Of a stretch of DNA of 10,901 nucleotides, positions 6,142 to 10,901 are shown in pieces. Numbering within the stretch: position 1 is the first letter of the stretch; every line of letters begins with the position of its first letter. The position numbers were made by a program, and so were the translations under genes. Below the pieces are notes generated by a model, which worked only from the letters and a program-made list of their open reading frames with translations, had not been told where the DNA came from and did no database searches. Source of the DNA: an uncultured Alphaproteobacteria bacterium (GTDB lineage: Bacteria; Pseudomonadota; Alphaproteobacteria; RF32; CAG-239); NCBI GenBank assembly GCA_944391355.1, contig CALXTG010000146.1:1-10901 (forward strand), read 5' to 3'.

Positions 6142-7107
6142 ATGAAAACGCCAAGGTATTGGAAAACAAGAAATATATTGTCGGATATTCTTTTGCCATT
6201 CGGACTGCTCTACGCCCTGGCAACCCGCCTGCGTCTGAAACTTCGCCGTCCCCAAAAAGTAAATACCCCGGTTATCTGCATTGGTAACCTGACCGCCGGC
6301 GGCACCGGCAAAACCCCGGTTGCGATTTCTTTGGCTCGGTTATTAAAAAAGCAGGGATTTAATCCGTTTTTCATTACCCGCGGTTACGGGGGCAAATTGC
6401 AGGACGTTATCGTCAATCCCGCACAACATACCGCCGCCGAAGTCGGTGACGAACCGTTGCTCCTGGCGGCAGCCGCCCCGACCATCGTCAACGCCGACCG
6501 CTATAAAGCGGCTCTGAAAGCCGAATATGCCGGCGCCGATATAATCATCATGGATGACGGATTTCAAAATCCCGGTCTGGCAAAAGATTTATCTTTTGTC
6601 GTCGTTGACGGCGGCTTCGGTCTCGGCAACCGCCGTCCGGTTCCCGCCGGTCCCCTGCGTGAAAACTGGCATCGCGGCATCAAACGCACCGACGCGGTTA
6701 TTATCATCGGCAAAGATAATTATAACATTGCCAAACTGATTTACGATAAACCGTTGTTTGGCGGAAAAATCGCTCCCCTGCCGCCGCACAGCTCTGCAAA
6801 CTGCATTATTGCCTTTGCCGGCATCGGCCGCCCGGAAAAATTTTATCAATCACTGCGCGATTTAGACATGGCTCCCGTCGAAACTTATGACTTTCCCGAT
6901 CACCACCGCTATACGCCGGCCGAACTGGAAAAACTGATTGCCCGCGGCAAGGAGCTGAATGCTGACATTTTCACAACCTCCAAAGACTATGTAAAAATCC
7001 CTCTTTCGCTGCAGAAACACTTCAAAGTCCTGCAGATTGACATTGCCTGGGAAGATGAAGCCATGTTAAGCGGTTTTATTCTCAACAAAATCTCCCGCCG
7101 CGGCTAA
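6142..7107 (+). CDS. lpxK: Tetraacyldisaccharide 4'-kinase (lipid A)
   Basis: LpxK phosphorylates the 4' position of tetraacyldisaccharide-1-phosphate to give lipid IVA, the acceptor for WaaA, at the inner membrane. The 321 residues are typical. A hydrophobic stretch near 15-28 fits the membrane anchor. The P-loop GNLTAGGTGKTP (48-59, K57, T58) is near the amino terminus, as usual. Other family blocks are TRGYGG (79-84), VGDEPLLLA (101-109), the catalytic MDDGFQN (137-143), RRPVPAGPLREN and FPDHHRYT. The ATG at 6142 follows the waaA TAA directly, with AAAGG upstream inside waaA, so expression is tied to waaA. The gene ends tail-to-tail with the CDGSH gene and the stop codons share bases. No strong terminator was seen after it; only a weak bulged hairpin lies near 7118-7138. 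Confidence 0.96.
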   Translation: MKTPRYWKTRNILSDILLPFGLLYALATRLRLKLRRPQKVNTPVICIGNLTAGGTGKTPVAISLARLLKKQGFNPFFITRGYGGKLQDVIVNPAQHTAAEVGDEPLLLAAAAPTIVNADRYKAALKAEYAGADIIIMDDGFQNPGLAKDLSFVVVDGGFGLGNRRPVPAGPLRENWHRGIKRTDAVIIIGKDNYNIAKLIYDKPLFGGKIAPLPPHSSANCIIAFAGIGRPEKFYQSLRDLDMAPVETYDFPDHHRYTPAELEKLIARGKELNADIFTTSKDYVKIPLSLQKHFKVLQIDIAWEDEAMLSGFILNKISRRG

Positions 7108-7817
7108 ATATTATCATAAGCGGTTCCGACCCCGGCTTTATATTTTACCGAAGCATGCGAGCCGTCGCAGAACGGCTTGTTGGATGAATAACCGCAACGG
7201 CATAAAGTCTGACGGTTGCGAACCTCATAACTTTTCCCCTCAACACTTTCTACCCTGATACCGCCGCGCAGCTGCAAAGGTCCGGAAACACCCAGCGCCG
7301 GATCTTCAAGAGCCAGGATTTCCGGAGCATAGGCAGGCTCAACGGCCTTACCGCTCTCATTTTCATAAATAACCAAACGCCCGCCGGGACAATTACACGC
7401 CTCCCGGATAGCCAGCTTGTCACTTTCCGCATCACCGCGCTGTACCAGATTCCATACCCGCCCTTTGGCATCGCAAAAACGGGCGTAAGCACACAGCTTT
7501 TCCTTATCCATCAAGGTATAATTCGGCCCTTCGATTGCTTCGGCTCCTTCAAGATAACTGTCAAAATCCGAAGTTTCTTCACTGTCCCAGGGAGCTTTCT
7601 CATGCGACCCGTCACAGCACGGCGCCCCTTTTGAGCGGCCGCAGCGGCATAAAGCCGTCGGATCTTTTTCACAATGAACTTCTTCCCCTGTTTTATAATC
7701 CCAGGATTCGCCTTCGGCATTCGGCTCAATCGCGGCCTTTCTGATTGTTGGTTTCCCGTAAACCTCATACGGGCCGTCTTTGGTGACTTTTACATAAATT
7801 TCATTTTCGCCGGTCAT
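7104..7817 (-). CDS. Double-CDGSH iron-sulfur protein with a central four-cysteine domain
   Basis: The 237 residues carry two copies of the CDGSH motif, C-x-C-x2-S-x3-P-x-C-D-G-S-H. Copy one has ligands C57, C59, C68 and H72. Copy two has C206, C208, C217 and H221. CDGSH motifs bind a redox-active [2Fe-2S] cluster with three Cys and one His. Between them, C109 and C115 (CAYARFC) and C141 and C143 (CNCPGG) resemble the divergent Fe-S mono-cluster domain often paired with CDGSH in bacteria, so three clusters are possible. The amino-terminal segment (VTKDGPYEVYG) is the usual lead-in. No signal peptide, so it is cytoplasmic. Role is probably electron transfer or redox sensing; substrates are unknown. 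ATG at 7817 has GGAG nine bases upstream. Its TAG shares bases with the lpxK TAA. Confidence 0.85.
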   Translation of the reverse strand: MTGENEIYVKVTKDGPYEVYGKPTIRKAAIEPNAEGESWDYKTGEEVHCEKDPTALCRCGRSKGAPCCDGSHEKAPWDSEETSDFDSYLEGAEAIEGPNYTLMDKEKLCAYARFCDAKGRVWNLVQRGDAESDKLAIREACNCPGGRLVIYENESGKAVEPAYAPEILALEDPALGVSGPLQLRGGIRVESVEGKSYEVRNRQTLCRCGYSSNKPFCDGSHASVKYKAGVGTAYDNI

Positions 7818-7835
7818 GAATTTATCTCCGCTAAA

Positions 7836-7841
7836 ATTATA
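7836..7841 (-). promoter_or_regulatory. Possible -10 box for the CDGSH gene
   Basis: A consensus TATAAT lies on the minus strand about 19 bases upstream of the ATG at 7817. No good -35 is found at the right distance (TTGATA at 7869-7864 is 22 bases away), and the leader would be very short. Weak call. Confidence 0.25.
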
Positions 7842-7870
7842 TTGGTCATAATATAAACTTCCATATCAAT

Positions 7871-7902
7871 AAAAGAAGGGGGCAAAATTCCCCCCTTCTT
7901 TT
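7871..7902 (-). terminator. Intrinsic terminator after the aldo/keto reductase gene
   Basis: A 12-bp stem (7871-7882 with 7891-7902, AAGAAGGGGG against CCCCCTTCTT plus two A-T pairs) with an 8-base loop lies 12 bases after the stop codon. The stem base is A/T-rich on both sides, so it could act in both directions. It separates the reductase from the CDGSH gene. Confidence 0.75.
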
Positions 7903-7914
7903 TCCGACAACCGC

Positions 7915-8841
7915 CTAAGAGAAGATTTTTTCTTCCGTATAATCCCCATAGGCAAAAGCGCTGCCGTCAATAAAGCGATATCCTTTATCCAATCCGGCAA
8001 TCTTTTTCATATCTTCTTCATCAAGCTGAAGCGCCTGAGCAGCAAAGTTCTCTTTAATACGATCAAAATGTACCGACTTGGGAATAACAACCAAACCGCG
8101 GGCCATCCCCCAGGCCAGAACAACCTGCGCCGGCGTTACCTGTAATCGCTGCGCAATTTCAACAATAACCGGATCTTGCAATACCGAGGGCTCATCTGCT
8201 CCGTGTTGGGAACCCAGCGGCGAATAGGCTGTTACCGTAATCATATTCTTCTGACAAAAATCAATCAGTTCGTTTTGCTGCAGCAAGGGATGAACTTCGA
8301 CCTGATTAACATTCGGAATAATTTCGGCTTTTTCAATCAGAGCGCCCAGAGCTTTGGCACCGAAATTAGACACGCCGATAGAACGAACCAATCCCTGATT
8401 AACGGCTTTTTCCATTTCTGCCCAGGTCAGTTCAAGCGGCAGTTCCTGCAGCGAAACCATATCTTCGTCAGACTGCGGAAGCCCTGTCCCCGGTTTCTGA
8501 GCAACCGGCCAATGCATCAGATACAAATCCAAATAGTCAAGCTGCAAATCCTTCAGCGTTTTCTGCAGCGCCGGCAAAACGTCCTCAGCGGCATGAGAAT
8601 CATTCCATAATTTAGAAGTAATAAATAAATCCTCACGCTTGATGTCTCCTTCGCTGACGGCATCATGAACAGCCTGCCCGATTTCCGCTTCATTACCGTA
8701 AATACTGGCGCAGTCTATCTGCCGATATCCGAGCTTAATCGCCCAACGTACCGCCTGATACACCTCTCCGGGATTCGCCCGCCAGGTTCCCAGACCGATA
8801 ATCGGCATTTCATAATCATTATTAAGTTTAACGGCTTTCAT
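7915..8841 (-). CDS. Aldo/keto reductase (NADPH-dependent carbonyl reductase)
   Basis: These 308 residues form a single TIM-barrel of the aldo/keto reductase superfamily, which reduces aldehydes and ketones with NAD(P)H in the cytosol. The catalytic tetrad is complete: D43 and Y48 in IDCASIYGNE, K77 in TSKLWN, and H110 in YLMHWP. Cofactor-binding blocks are SIGVSNF, NQVEVHPLLQQ, YSPLGS and VIPKSVHFDRIKENF. The IPKS segment resembles the family's NADP phosphate-binding site. The protein looks closer to the aldehyde reductase/AKR1-like branch than to bacterial 2,5-diketogluconate reductases, but substrate cannot be told. The start at 8841 is well supported by GGAG six bases upstream. It is monocistronic, with terminators on both sides. 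No missing residue was noticed. Confidence 0.93.
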   Translation of the reverse strand: MKAVKLNNDYEMPIIGLGTWRANPGEVYQAVRWAIKLGYRQIDCASIYGNEAEIGQAVHDAVSEGDIKREDLFITSKLWNDSHAAEDVLPALQKTLKDLQLDYLDLYLMHWPVAQKPGTGLPQSDEDMVSLQELPLELTWAEMEKAVNQGLVRSIGVSNFGAKALGALIEKAEIIPNVNQVEVHPLLQQNELIDFCQKNMITVTAYSPLGSQHGADEPSVLQDPVIVEIAQRLQVTPAQVVLAWGMARGLVVIPKSVHFDRIKENFAAQALQLDEEDMKKIAGLDKGYRFIDGSAFAYGDYTEEKIFS

Positions 8842-8938
8842 CTTTTTCTCCTAAATAAAGATACCTACGCCGTTAATATAATCATCAACTGAGCCGCTTA
8901 AAGAGCTTTAGAAATTTTCACTTTAGAAAAACGACGCC

Positions 8939-8967
8939 AAAAAACTGTCCCGATATCTGGCATCGGG
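8939..8967 (-). terminator. Intrinsic terminator after the S51-like gene
   Basis: Minus strand: CCCGAT (8967-8962) pairs with ATCGGG (8954-8949) over a 7-base loop, followed after four bases by six T residues (8944-8939). It lies 14 bases after the stop codon. Confidence 0.6.
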
Positions 8968-8981
8968 GGTCTTCAAAGTAA

Positions 8982-9767
8982 TCACAGCTTTTCTCCCCAG
9001 CCGACAGTCAGCTTGAACTTATAATCTTTTTTCCTGAAAAGTTTAATCCCTTTATTAGCGATAATCAGCGCATAGCGCAGAAAACGCAGCCGCAGATAGA
9101 CTTCCCTGACTCTTTTGCGGCACAAACCGGGAAAATACCGTTCGCCTTCATCACGATAATCTATCCTGCTGAAAATTCCCAAGCCGAACATATTATGTTC
9201 CGCATCCCAGCCGGCTTCGCTGTAACGGCCGCAAACACTTCGTTCCAGATATTGATAATCCATCAACTTAATAAAATCGGGATAATTCTTCCCCTTGCCC
9301 GGCCGGTAGTGCAGCATAATCCGCTCGTCAACGATCCCCAAACCGTCATAAGCAAATTCCACATAGTTTTTTGTGCCGATTCCCTGCACCGACAAAGCAA
9401 TCGCTCCAGCGCCGATTCCGATAACATTTTTAATATCAGAGTTCAGCAACCGCCGCCGGAATTTTAATTTCACTAATTGCGGCAGCAAATATTCGCTGCT
9501 GCCGTCCGCCAGAATAACCGTATCAAACTCGCAGATATGACTGAAATTTTCGCTGTCGACAGCTTCTGCCCGGATCGCGCCGAGTTTTTTTAAGAAAGCT
9601 GCTGTTTCAGGCCATTCGTTTTGAAACTTCTGGCGCAGACTGACACTTTTTTCAATAGCGCAAATAACATAAACAACCGAAAGGCCGTTAAAAACTTTCT
9701 CACCGCGTAAATCTGTAAAAATCTTTTTTAAGTCGGGGCCGCCGCCGTGCAAAATAACCTTATCCAT
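8982..9767 (-). CDS. Peptidase S51-like protein lacking the nucleophile serine (possible pseudoenzyme)
   Basis: I do not recognise this 261-residue protein as a named gene. It resembles the peptidase S51 family (dipeptidase E/cyanophycinase). It opens with VILHGGG (4-10). Then FDTVILADGSSEYLLPQL (81-98) sits where S51 has its GGG[ND]xxxLL block, GIGAGAI (117-123) where S51 has GxSAGA, YDGLGIV (140-146), and LHY (152-154) where S51 has its catalytic histidine. The nucleophile Ser is replaced by G119 (codon GGC at 9413-9411, one base from AGC); H153 is kept. The tail (about 216-261) is rich in Arg and Lys. No signal peptide or membrane segment. ATG at 9767 begins the family-like strand; the GGGTGG just upstream is close. 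It is monocistronic and divergent from msrA. It could be an inactive regulator or a fold relative with another activity. Confidence 0.55.
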   Translation of the reverse strand: MDKVILHGGGPDLKKIFTDLRGEKVFNGLSVVYVICAIEKSVSLRQKFQNEWPETAAFLKKLGAIRAEAVDSENFSHICEFDTVILADGSSEYLLPQLVKLKFRRRLLNSDIKNVIGIGAGAIALSVQGIGTKNYVEFAYDGLGIVDERIMLHYRPGKGKNYPDFIKLMDYQYLERSVCGRYSEAGWDAEHNMFGLGIFSRIDYRDEGERYFPGLCRKRVREVYLRLRFLRYALIIANKGIKLFRKKDYKFKLTVGWGEKL

Positions 9768-9807
9768 CTTCCACCCGTAAAATAACGATTTTTCTAACTA
9801 TAGAGAA

Positions 9808-9835
9808 TTGTTTCTAAATTTTTCGTTACTATATT
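9808..9835 (+). promoter_or_regulatory. Candidate promoter of msrA-msrB
   Basis: TTGTTT (9808-9813), 16 bases, TATATT (9830-9835) lie 25 bases upstream of the msrA ATG, which has AAGGAG (9848-9853) as ribosome site. The minus-strand gene must start within the same 92-base gap, so the two promoters probably overlap. Confidence 0.5.
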
Positions 9836-9859
9836 CAATCAATAAACAAGGAGAAACAT

Positions 9860-10333
9860 ATGTTAGCTGAAGCAATCTTTGCCGCCGGATGTTTTTGGGG
9901 AGTCCAATCAGCCTTTGACAACACGCCGGGAGTCGTTTCTACCGAAGTCGGTTATACCGGCGGAACCGTTGCCGATCCGACTTATCGACAGGTATGCACC
10001 GGAGATACCGGCCATGCCGAAGCGGTAAAAGTCACTTATGACACGGACAAAACATCTTATCCGAAATTGCTTGATGTCTTCTTCTCCAACCACAATCCCA
10101 CGACCCTTAATCGTCAGGGACCTGATATCGGAACTCAGTATCGTTCGGCAATATTTTATCTCAACGATCAACAGAAGGAGGCAGCCGCAGCCAAAATCCG
10201 GGCACTGAATGCGGCTCATAAATTTCCCGCCCCGATTGTCACCGAACTTGTTCCGGCCGCAAAATTTTACCCGGCCGAAGACTACCACCAAAAATATCTC
10301 GAAAAACGCGGCCTCGGCAGCTGCCATCTTTAA
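9860..10333 (+). CDS. msrA: Peptide methionine-(S)-sulfoxide reductase MsrA
   Basis: MsrA reduces the S-epimer of methionine sulfoxide in proteins and free amino acid, using thioredoxin. The 157 residues have the catalytic signature GCFWG (10-14) with nucleophile C11. Further conserved blocks are GYTGG (31-35), GDTGHAEAV (48-56) with E54 in the active site, the NPTTLNRQGPDIGTQYRS block (79-96), and YPAEDYHQKYL (137-147). A carboxy-terminal C155 (GSCHL) is a likely resolving cysteine. No signal peptide, so it is cytoplasmic. ATG at 9860 has a strong AAGGAG six bases upstream. msrB follows after 16 bases, so the two form an operon that repairs both epimers. Complete and unremarkable. Confidence 0.97.
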   Translation: MLAEAIFAAGCFWGVQSAFDNTPGVVSTEVGYTGGTVADPTYRQVCTGDTGHAEAVKVTYDTDKTSYPKLLDVFFSNHNPTTLNRQGPDIGTQYRSAIFYLNDQQKEAAAAKIRALNAAHKFPAPIVTELVPAAKFYPAEDYHQKYLEKRGLGSCHL

Positions 10334-10349
10334 TGAAAGACAAAACAAC

Positions 10350-10760
10350 ATGAGCGAAATCAATAAAACCGAAGCCGATTGGAAAAAACTTCTAACCCCG
10401 GAACAATATCGCATTCTCCGGGAAAAAGGCACGGAACGGCCGTTTTCCGGACGCTATAACCTTTTTGACGAAGAAGGATTATACAAATGCGCCGCCTGCG
10501 GAAATCCAATTTTTCTTTCCGATGACAAGTTCCGTTCTTCTTGCGGCTGGCCGAGCTTCGATCGCGCCATAAAAGGAAGCGTCAGTTTCAGCGAAGATTT
10601 AAGCCACGGCATGATCCGCACCGAAGTAACCTGCGCCCGCTGCGGAAGCCATCTCGGACATGTCTTCCCCGACGGTCCGACCGACACCGGCGAACGTTTT
10701 TGCATCAATTCCGCGGCAATGAATTTTGAAAGTGCTCCCAATGATGAAACTGAAAAATAA
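10350..10760 (+). CDS. msrB: Peptide methionine-(R)-sulfoxide reductase MsrB
   Basis: MsrB reduces the R-epimer of methionine sulfoxide, complementing MsrA. The 136 residues have zinc-site cysteines C47 and C50 (CAAC) and C95 and C98 (CARC), the block SCGWPSF (64-70) with probable resolving C65, HLGHVFPDGP (101-110), and catalytic C118 in RFCINS. The reading frame stays open upstream to an ATG at 10209 inside msrA. That extension translates the msrA gene in another frame and does not look like a real domain, so ATG at 10350 was chosen; it gives the typical MsrB beginning with TEADWKKLLTPEQYRILREKGTE. Its ribosome site is weak (GAAAG, ten bases upstream), which fits coupling to msrA 16 bases away. 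No fault seen. Confidence 0.97.
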   Translation: MSEINKTEADWKKLLTPEQYRILREKGTERPFSGRYNLFDEEGLYKCAACGNPIFLSDDKFRSSCGWPSFDRAIKGSVSFSEDLSHGMIRTEVTCARCGSHLGHVFPDGPTDTGERFCINSAAMNFESAPNDETEK

Positions 10761-10901
10761 TTTATCCTCAGCCTGGCACAACACCAGTCTTAACCTCAGA
10801 GTAAAGCTGAGTTTTCTGAAATTCTGGCTCTAACTCTTCAGATAAAACGACTTTATTTCTTCCATAACAGGTACAACTTCAAAGCATCATATCTGGCCTT
10901 A
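10761..10901. other. Window end: weak terminator-like hairpin and possible gene end on the minus strand
   Basis: After msrB, CTCAG (10795-10799) pairs with CTGAG (10807-10811), followed by TTTT on the plus strand; this is a weak candidate msrAB terminator. On the minus strand, 10900-10853 reads as 15 sense codons (KARYDALKLYLLWKK) then TAA, which could be the tail of a gene running in from beyond the window. The fragment is too short to identify. Confidence 0.25.

Noticed and set aside
5593..6255. 220-residue open frame antisense to waaA and the start of lpxK
   Set aside because: Both plus-strand genes are complete with all motifs, and the antisense translation shows no family pattern.
10209..10349. 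Amino-terminal extension of msrB from an in-frame ATG inside msrA
   Set aside because: The 47 extra residues are msrA DNA in another frame, and the standard MsrB begins at the ATG at 10350.
7104..10760. A single redox-stress operon or island
   Set aside because: Terminators at 7871-7902 and 8939-8967 and the divergent orientation of msrA-msrB make these separate transcription units; only a shared theme remains.
10853..10900. Minus-strand C-terminal fragment KARYDALKLYLLWKK
   Set aside because: Only 15 codons before a stop; another frame is nearly as open, so it is noted as possible but not called as a gene.
1..10901. CRISPR array, insertion sequence, prophage, toxin-antitoxin or riboswitch
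   Set aside because: No regularly spaced repeats, transposase or integrase, phage genes, paired small toxin genes or long conserved leader structures were seen.

Overview
The window looks like a chromosomal segment of an alphaproteobacterium, possibly a host-associated Rhodospirillales-like lineage. This rests on gene order (lon, HU gene, tRNA-Val together; a DUF374 acyltransferase, waaA and lpxK in a row) and on moderately AT-rich intergenic DNA. Both the lineage and the conserved gene orders come from memory, not from a search. The genome is Gram-negative, because it carries Kdo transferase and lipid A 4'-kinase genes. I see no insertion sequence, integrase, CRISPR array or rRNA.

Left part (1-3622, all genes on the minus strand). 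Bases 1-350 hold no convincing gene but contain a palindrome-rich stretch that may be an extragenic repeat. A tRNA-Val(TAC) follows at 389-464, with a clear promoter and terminator, but its T-arm and acceptor stem are damaged. Next come the nucleoid protein HU and the ATP-dependent protease Lon, each with its own terminator. Lon is intact in its catalytic motifs. It has an arginine just before the Walker A loop where a hydrophobic residue is usual, and a promoter that fits both housekeeping and heat-shock sigma consensus sequences.

Middle part (3794-7107, plus strand). This is a tight four-gene unit: a small FliN/SpoA-domain protein, a DUF374 (LpxJ-type) acyltransferase, waaA (kdtA) and lpxK. 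Start and stop codons overlap or lie within a few bases, so the genes are probably co-transcribed and translationally coupled. The last three are lipid A/Kdo genes. A flagellar-switch-type protein at the head of this operon is unexpected. Its promoter region carries a perfect 9-bp AT inverted repeat.

Right part (7104-10760). On the minus strand are a double-CDGSH iron-sulfur protein whose stop codon overlaps the lpxK stop, an aldo/keto reductase, and a 261-residue protein. The 261-residue protein resembles peptidase family S51 but has glycine at the nucleophile position. Divergent from it is a plus-strand msrA-msrB pair that repairs methionine sulfoxide. Iron-sulfur, carbonyl-reductase and Msr functions suggest a redox-stress neighbourhood, but the genes are separate transcription units.

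Overall this is mostly housekeeping DNA. I did not find a clear new multi-gene system. The points most worth a second look are the damaged tRNA-Val, the FliN-like gene leading the lipid A operon, the apparent S51 pseudoenzyme, and the three-cluster iron-sulfur protein.
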